A stretch of DNA of 64,000 nt, taken from UBA2862 sp045658005. Lineage in GTDB: Bacteria; Bacillota; Clostridia; Christensenellales; Aristaeellaceae. The stretch is from the NCBI GenBank assembly GCA_045658005.1, contig JAZOUD010000133.1:52938-116937 (forward strand). The letters run 5' to 3'. The notes under the pieces are model-generated. The model did not search any database. It worked only from the letters and a program-made list of their open reading frames with translations, and was not told the DNA's origin. Positions 25,526 to 34,716 of the stretch are shown piece after piece; position 1 is the stretch's first letter; every line of letters begins with the position of its first letter. The position numbers were made by a program, and so were the translations under genes.

Positions 25526-26452
25526 TTGTTAAAATACATCCTCAAGCGCCTGCTGGCCGGCGTACTGACGATATTCGTACTGATCACGATTTCCTTTTTC
25601 ATGATGCACGCCATACCTGGCAGTCCCTTCAGCCCCGATGAACAGAAGAATGTGCCCCCAGAGGTGCTGGAGCGCATCGCCGCCAGCTACGGCCTGGACC
25701 GCCCCGTTTTTGAGCAGTATGTCAGCTACTGGAAGAACCTGCTGCGCGGCGACTTGGGTATTTCGTATAAAAAACGGGACACCACGGTAAACGCCATCAT
25801 CGCCCAGCATTTTCCCGTATCCGCCCGAGTAGGTGCGTTGGCAGTGGTGGTGGCGCTGGTCATCGGCATACCAATGGGGGTACTGGCGGCATTGTACCGT
25901 GGCAAAGTGATGGACATGGGGGCTATGGTGTTCTGTACCATAGGTATATCGGTGCCGGTGTTCGTCATATCAGTGCTGCTGTTGTATCTGTTCGCAGGGG
26001 TACTGCAATGGCTGCCCAGCTATGGGCTAACGACCTGGCGGCACTACATACTTCCTGTGGCGTGCCTCGCTTTCAATCCCATCGCCTATATCACCCGCCA
26101 GACTCGCTCCTCAATGTTAGAGGCGCTGGAGCAGGATTACGTGCGCACCGCCCGGGCCAAGGGGGTCAAAGAACTCTGGGTCGTTGGAAAGCACGCCCTG
26201 AAGAACGCGCTAACGCCGGTCATAACCTACCTCGGCCCACTGGTAGCCGGCTTGCTAACGGGCTCCTTTGTGGTGGAGCGACTCTTCTCGGTGCCCGGCG
26301 TTGGCCGGTACTTTGTGCAATCCGTCTCCGACCGTGATTACACAATGATCATGGGCATCGTCATATTCTTCGGCATATTCGTCGTCATCTGCAACCTGAT
26401 TTCCGACATCCTGTTGGCCATTGTTGACCCGCGGGTCAAATTGAACAGCTGA
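25526..26452 (+). CDS. oppB: Oligopeptide ABC transporter permease OppB
   Basis: This 308-residue membrane permease begins LKYILKRLLAGVLTIFVLITISFFMMHAIPGSPF, the standard OppB/DppB start. It contains the cytoplasmic coupling loop motif EALEQDYVRTARAKG, which docks on the ATPases. The TTG at 25526 is the start because GGAGGTGAT lies seven bases upstream. It leads the oppBCDF genes, which are spaced 14, 9 and 2 bases apart. Confidence 0.92.
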   Translation: MLKYILKRLLAGVLTIFVLITISFFMMHAIPGSPFSPDEQKNVPPEVLERIAASYGLDRPVFEQYVSYWKNLLRGDLGISYKKRDTTVNAIIAQHFPVSARVGALAVVVALVIGIPMGVLAALYRGKVMDMGAMVFCTIGISVPVFVISVLLLYLFAGVLQWLPSYGLTTWRHYILPVACLAFNPIAYITRQTRSSMLEALEQDYVRTARAKGVKELWVVGKHALKNALTPVITYLGPLVAGLLTGSFVVERLFSVPGVGRYFVQSVSDRDYTMIMGIVIFFGIFVVICNLISDILLAIVDPRVKLNS

Positions 26453-26466
26453 GAGGGGGCTGCACT

Positions 26467-27411
26467 ATGTCAATCAACTATCCCGACATGGAAGCGTATG
26501 CCGCCCTGCCTGACGAGCTGTTCATGATCGACGCCAACGTCAACGACGCCGAGGCCATATTGCGCCCCAGCATCACCTATTGGCAGGATGTCTGGCAGCG
26601 TTTCCGTAAAGACCCGCTGGGGCTGGCCGGGCTGTTCATTATACTGATCATGACGCTGATGGCCGTGTTCATGCCCATGGTTTCCCCATATACCTACTCA
26701 GGCATGGACCTGTTAAGCATGAATCAGGGACCGAGTCTGGCCCATCCCTGTGGCACCGATCAGATGGGTCGCGACCTGTTCATCCGCATCATGTACGGCG
26801 CGCGGATCTCGCTGACCATCGGCATCGTAGCCGCAGCCATCAACTTCCTGATCGGCGTGCTCTACGGCGGGCTGTCCGGCTACCTGGGTGGTCGGGCGGA
26901 CATGGTGATGATGCGCATCGTGGACATCCTCTCCAGCCTTCCGAGCCTGCTGTACATCGTGCTGATCATGCTGATCTTCGGCTCCAACGTGGGCTCGGTG
27001 ATCCTGGCGCTGTGCTTCACCAGCTGGATCGGCACGGCCCGCGTGGTGCGCAGCGAGGTCATGTCCCTGAAGTACTCGGAATACGTGCTGGCCGGGCGGC
27101 TGGCTGGAGCGAGCACCTGGCACCTGCTGATCCAGCACCTGATCCCCAACGCCATGGGGCCCATCATCGTGTCCACCGCGTTCCTGATTCCCGGCGCGAT
27201 CTTCTCCGAGGCCTTCCTCTCCTTCCTGGGCATCGGCATTCAGGCCCCTAATGCCTCTTGGGGCTCACTGGCAAACGACGCCATCCCTATGATGCTCTCC
27301 GCACCCTACCAGATTTTCTTCCCCGTGCTGGCCATTTGTATTACCATGTTATCGTTCAACTTTATCGGCGACGGCCTGCGCGACGCGCTGGACCCGCGCC
27401 TGAAGAAGTGA
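26467..27411 (+). CDS. oppC: Oligopeptide ABC transporter permease OppC
   Basis: This 314-residue permease partners OppB. It has a long cytoplasmic N-terminal tail (to about 55, with RFRKDPLGLAGLF before the first helix), a periplasmic segment HPCGTDQMGRDLF typical of OppC/DppC, and the EAA coupling motif SEYVLAGRLAGAS. The final EAFLSFLGIGIQAPNASWG is a hallmark of the family. GAGAGGGGG precedes the ATG. Confidence 0.92.
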   Translation: MSINYPDMEAYAALPDELFMIDANVNDAEAILRPSITYWQDVWQRFRKDPLGLAGLFIILIMTLMAVFMPMVSPYTYSGMDLLSMNQGPSLAHPCGTDQMGRDLFIRIMYGARISLTIGIVAAAINFLIGVLYGGLSGYLGGRADMVMMRIVDILSSLPSLLYIVLIMLIFGSNVGSVILALCFTSWIGTARVVRSEVMSLKYSEYVLAGRLAGASTWHLLIQHLIPNAMGPIIVSTAFLIPGAIFSEAFLSFLGIGIQAPNASWGSLANDAIPMMLSAPYQIFFPVLAICITMLSFNFIGDGLRDALDPRLKK

Positions 27412-27420
27412 GGCACGCCC

Positions 27421-28413
27421 ATGAACCTGTTGGAAGTCAAGAACCTGAATGCATCCTTTCACATCGGCGTGGGCACCGTGCAGGCCGTGCGCGGCATATC
27501 CTTCCACCTGGCCCAGGGGGAATCCCTGGGCATCGTGGGCGAATCCGGCTCCGGCAAGAGCGTGACCATGCTGTCGGTGACGGGGCTTCTGCCGTACAAC
27601 GCGGAAATATCCTCGGATTCCATCACCTTCGACGGCAGGGAAATCTCAGGGCTGAGCAAAAAAGAAATGCGCAAGCTGCACGGCAGCGAGATCGGCATGA
27701 TCTTCCAGGACCCGATGACCAGCCTGAACCCGCTGTTCACCGTGGAAAACCAGCTGACGGAGCCCCTCAAGATCCACCGAAACATGGACAAGGCCAGCGC
27801 CCGTGAGAAGGCGCTGGCGCTGCTGCGCCAGGTGGACATTCCCAACCCCGAGGCCCGGCTGAAGCAGTATCCCCACGAGCTGTCCGGCGGCCTTCGGCAG
27901 CGGGTGATGATCGCCATCGCCATCGCCTGCGCGCCCAAGCTGATCATCGCCGACGAGCCCACCACGGCCCTGGACGTGACGATACAAGCCCAGATCCTGG
28001 AGCTGCTGCAAGGGCTGAAGCGGGATTCCCAGGCCTCCATCATCATGATCACCCACGACATGGGCGTGATCGCCAGCATGTGCTCCCGGATCCTGGTGAT
28101 GTACGGCGGCACCATCTGCGAACAGGGCGACGTTCGGGAGATCTTCTACGGCGCCAGGCACCCCTATACCTGGGGGCTGCTGAACTCCATACCGAAGGTC
28201 CACCGGAAGCGGGGCGAAAAGCTGGTTCCCATCCACGGCACGCCGCCGGACATGCTCCTGCCCCCCGCCGGGTGCCCCTTCGCGCCGCGGTGCCGCTACT
28301 GCATGCCCGTGTGCCGGGCCTACATGCCCCCGGAGACGGCGCTGAGCGAGACCCACCGCGTCGCCTGCCACCTGATGCACCCGAAGGCGCCGAAAGTAAC
28401 GAGGGAGGATTGA
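27421..28413 (+). CDS. oppD: Oligopeptide ABC transporter ATP-binding protein OppD
   Basis: This 330-residue cytoplasmic ATPase drives peptide import. Walker A GESGSGKS, the Q loop MIFQDPM, signature LSGGLRQR and Walker B IIADEPTTALDVT are intact. The C-terminal oligopeptide-transporter extension carries a Cys cluster (CPFAPRCRYCMPVC) that binds an iron-sulfur centre in characterised relatives. It forms a heterodimer with OppF, encoded two bases downstream. Confidence 0.93.
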   Translation: MNLLEVKNLNASFHIGVGTVQAVRGISFHLAQGESLGIVGESGSGKSVTMLSVTGLLPYNAEISSDSITFDGREISGLSKKEMRKLHGSEIGMIFQDPMTSLNPLFTVENQLTEPLKIHRNMDKASAREKALALLRQVDIPNPEARLKQYPHELSGGLRQRVMIAIAIACAPKLIIADEPTTALDVTIQAQILELLQGLKRDSQASIIMITHDMGVIASMCSRILVMYGGTICEQGDVREIFYGARHPYTWGLLNSIPKVHRKRGEKLVPIHGTPPDMLLPPAGCPFAPRCRYCMPVCRAYMPPETALSETHRVACHLMHPKAPKVTRED

Positions 28414-28415
28414 CC

Positions 28416-29378
28416 ATGGACCAGCCCCTGATCGAAGCCAAGTCCCTGCAGATGTACTTCCCCGTCGGCAACAACATCTTCGGCAGGCGAAAGCAGCTGA
28501 AGGCCGTGGACGGCGTGAGCTTCAGCCTGTACCCCGGCGAGACCTTCGGCCTGGTGGGCGAATCCGGCTGCGGCAAGACCACCGTCGGCCGGGCGCTGGT
28601 GCGGCTGTACCGGCCCACGGGCGGACAGGTCATCTACCGGGGCACCGACATCACGGACCTGGACGAAAAGGCGGTGCAGCCCTACCGCAGCAAAATGCAG
28701 ATGATCTTCCAGGATCCCTACGCCTCGCTGAACCCCCGCATGACGGTATCCAGCATCATCGCCGAGCCGATGAAGCTGCAGCAGGTGCCCCAGGCGGATA
28801 TCGACGCCCGTGTCCGGGAGCTGGTGGCGCAGGTCGGCCTGAAGCAGGACCACCTGAACCGCTATCCCCACGAGTTCTCCGGCGGCCAGCGCCAGCGCAT
28901 CGGCATCGCCCGCGCCCTGACCATGCGCCCGGAATTCGTGGCCTGCGACGAGCCGATCTCCGCGCTGGACGTGTCCATACAGGCCCAGGTGATCAACATG
29001 CTGGAGGAGCTGCAGGCGCAGATGGGCATGACCTACCTGTTCGTCAGCCACGACCTCTCGATGGTGCGCCACATCTCCCACCGGGTGGGCGTGATGTACC
29101 TGGGTCACATGGTGGAGCTGGCGGAGGTGGAGGAGCTGTATTCCAACATGCAGCACCCCTACACCCAGGCGCTGATGTCCGCGGTGCCCATCGCCGACCC
29201 GGACCTCGCCGCCCAGACCCGGCGCATCGTGCTGCAAGGCGACGTCCCCCAGCCCATCGACCCGCCCCCCGGCTGCCCCTTTGCCTCCCGCTGCCGCTGC
29301 TGCAAGCCGGTGTGCCGGGAGGCCATGCCCGACATGCGTGAGATTTCAAGGGGGCATTTTGTGGCATGCCATCTGTGA
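28416..29378 (+). CDS. oppF: Oligopeptide ABC transporter ATP-binding protein OppF
   Basis: This 320-residue ATPase is the OppD partner. Walker A GESGCGKTTVG, the Q loop MIFQDPYASLNPRM (the usual OppF variant), signature FSGGQRQRIGIARAL and Walker B ACDEPISALDVS are all present, as is the C-terminal Cys-rich segment CPFASRCRCCKPVC. The ATG at 28416 follows GAGGGAGG. The open frame runs further upstream inside oppD, but that part is out-of-frame oppD sequence. Confidence 0.93.
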   Translation: MDQPLIEAKSLQMYFPVGNNIFGRRKQLKAVDGVSFSLYPGETFGLVGESGCGKTTVGRALVRLYRPTGGQVIYRGTDITDLDEKAVQPYRSKMQMIFQDPYASLNPRMTVSSIIAEPMKLQQVPQADIDARVRELVAQVGLKQDHLNRYPHEFSGGQRQRIGIARALTMRPEFVACDEPISALDVSIQAQVINMLEELQAQMGMTYLFVSHDLSMVRHISHRVGVMYLGHMVELAEVEELYSNMQHPYTQALMSAVPIADPDLAAQTRRIVLQGDVPQPIDPPPGCPFASRCRCCKPVCREAMPDMREISRGHFVACHL

Positions 29379-29397
29379 TTGCAAAGGAAGATACACC

Positions 29398-30570
29398 ATG
29401 ACCGTAAACGACCTGTATGATAAAGCCCAACAAATCGCGCCCTGGCTGGTCAAGACCCGCCGGGCGCTTCATCGTGTTCCCGAGAACGGCTTCCAGGAAT
29501 TCAAGACCCAGGCCCTTCTGATGCACCAGCTGACAGCGATGGGCATTCCCTTTGAGACCCACCGCACCTGGATCGTGGCGGATATCCACGGCGAATACCC
29601 CGGGCCGACCGTGGCCCTTCGGGCAGATATGGACGCCCTACCCGTCACCGAGCCCCAGGACTGCCCCTTCCGCTCGGCGCACGAGGGCTGGATGCACGCC
29701 TGCGGCCACGACATGCACATGACCGTGCAGCTGGGGGCTGCAAAACTGCTCAACGATATGAAGAAAAGCCTTCGGGGCAATGTGCGGCTGCTGTTCCAGC
29801 CCGCCGAGGAGACGGTGGGCGGCGCGATGCCCATGGTCGCCGCCGGGGTCATGGAGGGTGTGGATGCCGTCTACGGTCTGCACGTGCAGCCCTATATGAA
29901 CGTGGGGCAGCTCGACACCCGACCCGGCTGCCTGAACGCCTCCACCGACGAGCTGAACATCGTGGTTCACGGGATTGCCGCCCACGCAGCCCGGCCCCAC
30001 CAGGGCGTGGACGCCATCGTGTGTGCCGCCCAGCTGATCATGACGCTGCAAACCGTGGTCTCAAGGAGCACCTCGCCGCTTCAGAGCGCGGTGGTCTCCC
30101 TTGGTGTCATCCGAGGCGGCGACGCGCCGAACATCGTCTGCGACCGCGTAGAGATCAACGGCACGCTGCGCACCGCCGACCCGGCCCTGCGCGCGAAGCT
30201 GAAGCAGCGGATCCGCGAAATCTGCGACGGCGTGGCGGCGACCTGCGCAACGACCATCGACGTGGAGATCGTCCCCAGCTACGCCGCCCTGATGAACACC
30301 CCCGCCGAAGCCGAGCGCGTACTGCGCATTGGCCGACAGCTGTTGGGAACGGAAAACGCCGCCTTCCGGGAATCTCCCAGCATGGGCGGCGAGGACTTCT
30401 CCTTTTTTGTCGAAAAGGCGCCCGGCGCGTTCTGGCACCTGGGCTGCGCCTCCGCCCAGCCCGCCCCGCCCCTCCACAGTCGTAGCTTCGTCCCCGACGA
30501 GCGCTGCCTGCCCATCGGCGTGGCCATGCAGGCGGCATTGGTGCTGGACCGGATGGAGATGCTGGACTGA
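29398..30570 (+). CDS. M20-family amidohydrolase (HipO/AbgB-like)
   Basis: This 390-residue zinc enzyme of the M20D group hydrolyses N-acyl amino acids or small peptides. The metal-binding GWMHACGHDMH (Cys102, His104) and FQPAEE (Glu137/138) are intact. The lid domain and its GIAAHAARPHQGVDA segment, with His residues that help bind the substrate carboxylate, match hippurate-type hydrolases. It follows oppF by 19 bases with AAAGGAAG as ribosome site, so it is probably in the opp operon and acts on an imported N-acylated amino acid or dipeptide. The substrate is inferred from context only. Confidence 0.85.
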   Translation: MTVNDLYDKAQQIAPWLVKTRRALHRVPENGFQEFKTQALLMHQLTAMGIPFETHRTWIVADIHGEYPGPTVALRADMDALPVTEPQDCPFRSAHEGWMHACGHDMHMTVQLGAAKLLNDMKKSLRGNVRLLFQPAEETVGGAMPMVAAGVMEGVDAVYGLHVQPYMNVGQLDTRPGCLNASTDELNIVVHGIAAHAARPHQGVDAIVCAAQLIMTLQTVVSRSTSPLQSAVVSLGVIRGGDAPNIVCDRVEINGTLRTADPALRAKLKQRIREICDGVAATCATTIDVEIVPSYAALMNTPAEAERVLRIGRQLLGTENAAFRESPSMGGEDFSFFVEKAPGAFWHLGCASAQPAPPLHSRSFVPDERCLPIGVAMQAALVLDRMEMLD

Positions 30571-30587
30571 CAGGATGAGCGCCGGCA

Positions 30588-31843
30588 TCAGACGTCATAT
30601 TCCCTGGCCCAGATCAGGAAGACATAAGCCGCATAGGCGATTTGCCACAGGACATCGTTTCCCGCCAGGAACGCCGACCAATAGTGCCTGAGCAGAGGCT
30701 GGTCAAAGAAACGGGCGGATTGAGGCGCGAACAGGACGGCCTCGACGTGGGCGCGAAAGGGCTCCCGGCGCATCCAGCGGCGTATCGGCACCGAGAAGCC
30801 GATTTTCGGTCGAAAGGCGACTTCCCGGGGAAGCTGGCGCTGGGCTGCCCGACGGAGAATGTACTTGCCGACGCCGTCCTTCCACTTCAGCGCGGCGGGT
30901 ATGCGGGTGGAGAGCTCAAACAGCCGCCGGTCCGCGTAGGGAAGCAGCAGCTTCAGCCCGCTGCTCCGTGTGGAGCGGTTGATCCCAAAGAGTATGTCGC
31001 CCTCCAGCCAGAGGGCGCAGTCAATGCGCAGCAGCCGGGACAGGTGCTCGTCGGATTCCGAATCCGCGTACAACTGCTCAACCAGGTGTTCACAGGGGAA
31101 GGGGCGCTCAAGCTTCAGCAGCGACGCGACGTCCGCCGCCGCCATCACCCCGGCACAGCCGTAATGCCAGGGGCCGCCGGTATGCGCCAGCGCCTCGGCG
31201 CGCCTGTAGATTTGGTAGCCTGCAAAGAATTCGTCCGCGCCTTCCCCTGACAGGCAGATCGAGCTGCCCAGCGCCGCGCGCTCACAGCCCACGCCAAGGG
31301 CGATGGCAGAGGCATCCGCGATGGGAAGTCCCATTCGCCGAACGGCGCGGGGAATGGCCTCGAAGAAAGCTTCCGGGGAAATATCCACCTCGCAAAAATC
31401 CACGTTCAGCGCCCTGGCTGTCTCCGCGGCCAGGGCCGCTTCACTGCCATCCTCCCCCTGATAGCCGATGCCGATGGCGCGATGAACGCCGGAGAGCGCG
31501 AGCAGCCAGGAGGAATCGACGCCGCTTGAAAGGAAAGCGCAGGCCGATAGCGGGGGGCGCGGAAGATGTCGTTGACGTCTCCCCCGTATAATAACACACC
31601 ATTTCCCGCCAGGCAGTAGAAAAAGGGCTGCAAGCCAAGCTGGTCCCGCGCACAGAAGATCTCGCCATCATCCTCGCCGCTAAAGGCGAAGGCAAAGGCG
31701 CCGTACAGCCGGTCCACGACGTCGGCCCCCCAGCGCCGGTATCCCGCCTCGAGGATCCCCTGTTCTGTCGTCCCCTCGGGGAGGGACAGGTCCCGGCAGA
31801 GCTGTCGCCGGTTTCTGATGTATCCCTCATAGTAGAGCAGCAT
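30588..31843 (-). pseudogene. Asparagine-synthase-related gene broken by a frameshift at a C6 tract
   Basis: The reading starts at an ATG (31843) with a good GGAGGAA site, immediately after the stop of the S66 gene. About 85 residues resemble the second half of the class II glutaminase domain (LYGAFAFAFSG, ARDQLGLQPFFY), but the first ~70 residues, including the Cys2 nucleophile, are absent. At a run of six C on the minus strand (31552-31557) the frame must shift by -1 to continue into the synthetase domain, PP-loop LSSGVDSSW, then LSGEGADEFFAGYQ and KIGFSVPIRRW. The second part is open to 30588. One extra base in the C tract would restore about 418 residues. It could be a pseudogene, phase-variable, a programmed shift, or a sequencing error. 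Confidence 0.8.
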
Positions 31844-32785
31844 CTATTCCTCCAGCGCCGCTTCGGTGATCGTGAGCGTACCGTCCTCGGCGTCCACGGC
31901 GCAGTTCACGCCCAGGGGCACGGTGATCTTGACGGGCGTGTGGCCGATGGACAGGTTCCCCAGCACCGGCTTGCCGGCGGGCACGATGATGTCCCGAATG
32001 ACATCATCAAGGTGCAGGGCGTAGTCCACATATTCCTCGGTGCATTTGGTGAACCCTCCCAGCACCACCCCGACGCACTTCTCAAACAAGCCCGCATGGC
32101 GCAGCTGGGTGAGCATGCCATCCAGTCGGTAGATGTGTTCGCCCACGTCCTCCAGCAACAGCACCTTGCCCTCGGTATCCAACTGGTAGGGGGTTCCGCA
32201 GAGGGCGGCGATCAGCGACAGGTTCCCGCCAACCAGCCGGCCCTCACAGCGGCCCGGAGCGAAGCACTGGGGGGCCATGCCCTCGGGGTTGAACAGCGTT
32301 CCCAGCGGCTCGGTGCTGGTCAGCGCCCGCAGCATGCTCCGGCGGCTGAAGTCGTCGAATTCCATCCAGGCCGAGTCGGGCATCGGGCCGTGGATGGTCA
32401 CCATGCCGACCTTTTGATGGATGGCAGTGTGCAGCGCGGTGATATCCGAATAGCCCAGCAGGAGCTTCGGATTGGCGCGAATCACGTCGAAATCCACCAG
32501 GTCCAGCATGCGTGTCACGCCGTAGCCCCCGCGCATGCAGACCACTGCGTCCACCCGGTCGTCCCGGAACATCCGGTCCAGGCCCTTTGCCCGGGAAGCG
32601 TCGGTGCCGGACAGATAGCCGTACTTCTCCCGGCAGGTGTCCCCCACGATGACCTTATAGCCCAGGGCGTCGATGGCCTCCAACATCTTCCCAAAGCGGG
32701 TCTCCGGCTCGTGGAACGCGCCGGATATGCCCACCAGGCCAATGGTATCCCCCCGCCGCAACGGCTTGGGCTTGATCATGTTCAT
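31844..32785 (-). CDS. S66-family LD-carboxypeptidase
   Basis: This 313-residue serine peptidase belongs to S66 (LdcA/MccF), which trims the terminal D-Ala of peptidoglycan tetrapeptides or, in MccF, detoxifies microcin C. The nucleophile is Ser113 in LLGYSDITALHTAI. The Arg-rich MRGGYG turn and a late Glu/His pair (FEKCVGVVLGGFTKC, NLSIGHTPV) complete the picture. There is no signal peptide, so it works in the cytoplasm, where recycled muropeptides are processed. It sits 21 bases after alanine racemase, whose substrate, alanine, it would help recover. AGAGGAAG precedes the ATG. Confidence 0.87.
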   Translation of the reverse strand: MNMIKPKPLRRGDTIGLVGISGAFHEPETRFGKMLEAIDALGYKVIVGDTCREKYGYLSGTDASRAKGLDRMFRDDRVDAVVCMRGGYGVTRMLDLVDFDVIRANPKLLLGYSDITALHTAIHQKVGMVTIHGPMPDSAWMEFDDFSRRSMLRALTSTEPLGTLFNPEGMAPQCFAPGRCEGRLVGGNLSLIAALCGTPYQLDTEGKVLLLEDVGEHIYRLDGMLTQLRHAGLFEKCVGVVLGGFTKCTEEYVDYALHLDDVIRDIIVPAGKPVLGNLSIGHTPVKITVPLGVNCAVDAEDGTLTITEAALEE

Positions 32786-32806
32786 GTCACTTCCTCTTTC
32801 ATTGAT

Positions 32807-33931
32807 TTACCCAATCTCTGCCACCGCTCCGCCCCGGGTATACACCCTTGGCACGCGCCGGCCGATGCGGGTCAGGGCTTCGTTGCGGTGGGCGCCTGTC
32901 CAGGCGGAATACGCTTCGAGCGTTATGCCGTCGCCGAGCAGCGTCACTTCGTCGCCGGGTCGAACGCCGGGAATATCCGTGACATCCACGGTCATCTGGT
33001 CCATGCACAGAAGTCCCGCGATCGGAGCGCGCCTTCCGCGGATGCATACCTCTCCTGTGCTGTTCACTCTCGGATAGCCGTCGGCATAGCCGGCCGCCAG
33101 CGTGGCGATCAGCCGATCCCGCTCCAGCGGATGGGTCTCGTCGTAGCCCAGGTATTCCCCCCTCGCCACGGGCCGGACCTGGACCACCCTGGTCATGAAC
33201 CGCACGGGCAGGCGGCATTCCCCGTTGGCGTTGGGATAGCGGCTGGGCACCACGCCGTACAGCCACGCACCGATGCGCACCGCGTCGAAGCGCCACCGGG
33301 GATGGCGGACCATGCCGATGCTGTCGCAGGCGTGCAGCAGGCCGCAACCCCTCCCCCGCGCCCTCAGGGCCTTCACCACCCTCAGAAAGCGCTCGATCTG
33401 TTCGGCGTCCGCGCTGTCCTCGCGCAGCGCCAGATGGGTGAACAGGCCCTCCACCCGGATATGGGACAGCTCAAAGACCGCGTCGAGCTCGTCGATGCGG
33501 TCCGGGGCGAAGCCCAGGCGGTGCAGGCCGGTGTCCAGCTTGACGTGGGCCCTGGCCTTCCTGCCGACGCGCGCTGCCGAGGCGTCCAACTGCCGCGCCT
33601 GGTCAATGTCATAGACGGTGGCGACCACGTCCTCCCGTACAGCAGTCTCCATCTGCCCCGGCGCGATCATTCCCAGCACCAGCGCGTCGCCGCCGCAGGC
33701 CCGCCTGACCTCCAGCGCTTCGCCCAGCTCAGCGACGGCGAACAGACGCGTGCCGAGGCCGTACAGCTGCCGGGACAGCGCCGCCGCGCCGAGACCATAG
33801 GCGTTCGCCTTCAGCACGGGAATGACCTGCACCTCCCTGCCGCAGAGGGCCCTGGCGGAGCGATAATTGGCTTCGACGACGTCGAGGTCGATCTCCACCC
33901 AGCAGCGGGACCGCGCCAGTTCGACGTTCAC
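32807..33931 (-). CDS. alr: Alanine racemase
   Basis: This 374-residue PLP enzyme interconverts L- and D-alanine for peptidoglycan synthesis. The PLP lysine is Lys41 in VIPVLKANAYGLG, and the barrel motifs VKLDTGLHRLGF and MDQMTVDVTDI are typical. The start at 33931 (GTG) is chosen because it overlaps the stop of the upstream gene in a GTGA arrangement and has GGGGAG about ten bases away; another GTG at 33940 is possible. It lies between a penicillin-recognising hydrolase and an S66 peptidase, all wall-linked. Confidence 0.9.
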   Translation of the reverse strand: MNVELARSRCWVEIDLDVVEANYRSARALCGREVQVIPVLKANAYGLGAAALSRQLYGLGTRLFAVAELGEALEVRRACGGDALVLGMIAPGQMETAVREDVVATVYDIDQARQLDASAARVGRKARAHVKLDTGLHRLGFAPDRIDELDAVFELSHIRVEGLFTHLALREDSADAEQIERFLRVVKALRARGRGCGLLHACDSIGMVRHPRWRFDAVRIGAWLYGVVPSRYPNANGECRLPVRFMTRVVQVRPVARGEYLGYDETHPLERDRLIATLAAGYADGYPRVNSTGEVCIRGRRAPIAGLLCMDQMTVDVTDIPGVRPGDEVTLLGDGITLEAYSAWTGAHRNEALTRIGRRVPRVYTRGGAVAEIG

Positions 33932-34692
33932 GGCGCGCACTCCCCGAAGGCGAGCGCCCGCGCCGTATCCTGCACCAATCGCTCGAAGGCGGGCACATCC
34001 ACGCCGTTGGACAGCATGCAGAGCACGAACGGCCTTTCTGTGTAGATGATGCCCACATCGTGGGTGATGTCGTCGTCCTCGCCGGTCTTGTGGGCGCAGC
34101 GGATACCCTTGCCGTGCAGGTAGAAGGGCAGCTTTCCGTTCAGCCGCTGGTTCAGCAGTATGTCGATCATGCGCCCGTCGACGTCCTTGCCCAGCAGCGT
34201 CCCCGTCGCCATGCGCTCCAGCAGCGTGCCGATGCCCCGGGCGGTGACGGTATTCTGAATGCCCCGGGCAGAGAGCTCCGGCTCGAAGAGCCTGCGCCGC
34301 AGCGCGATGCCGGGGATGTTCAAATCTTCCATCGTCCGGTTGACGTGATCCGGGGTCAGCCGGTCGATCAGCAGGTTGGCGGCCGTGTTGTCGCTGAGAA
34401 TGATCATCAGCGTGATCAGGTCCGACAGCGTCACCTCCAGCCCGTCATGCATGTAGGTCAGCGCCCCGCAGGAGGGCATCTTGTCCTCGCGCTTTATGGT
34501 GACGATCTCATTCTCATCCAGCCGGCCTGCGGCGATGTCCCGGAACGCCGTCACCATAATTGGGATCTTGATGACGCTGGCGGCAACCAGGGGCAGGTCC
34601 GGGTTGTGGGTTTCCTCCCGTGCCTGCCCCAGCGCGCGATAATACAGGCCGACATTGCCGGGGAAGGCCCTGACGGCTTCAAAGCATTTCAT
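33928..34692 (-). CDS. Class A beta-lactamase-fold serine hydrolase without signal peptide
   Basis: This 254-residue protein has all class A beta-lactamase motifs: Ser39-Val-Ile-Lys42, Ser100-Asp-Asn102, an omega-loop EPELS at 137-141 (Glu166 equivalent present, the usual Asn170 is Ser), and Lys202-Thr-Gly204. It lacks any signal peptide or lipobox, so it should stay in the cytoplasm, where classical beta-lactamases do not act. Such proteins are common in Clostridia; an amidase or esterase role on wall-derived peptides is as likely as antibiotic hydrolysis. It is in an operon with alr and the S66 peptidase. No clear promoter or terminator separates it from the gene 24 bases upstream. Confidence 0.82.
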   Translation of the reverse strand: MKCFEAVRAFPGNVGLYYRALGQAREETHNPDLPLVAASVIKIPIMVTAFRDIAAGRLDENEIVTIKREDKMPSCGALTYMHDGLEVTLSDLITLMIILSDNTAANLLIDRLTPDHVNRTMEDLNIPGIALRRRLFEPELSARGIQNTVTARGIGTLLERMATGTLLGKDVDGRMIDILLNQRLNGKLPFYLHGKGIRCAHKTGEDDDITHDVGIIYTERPFVLCMLSNGVDVPAFERLVQDTARALAFGECAP

Positions 34693-34716
34693 AGGTTTCT
34701 TTCACTTCTCCTTCGA

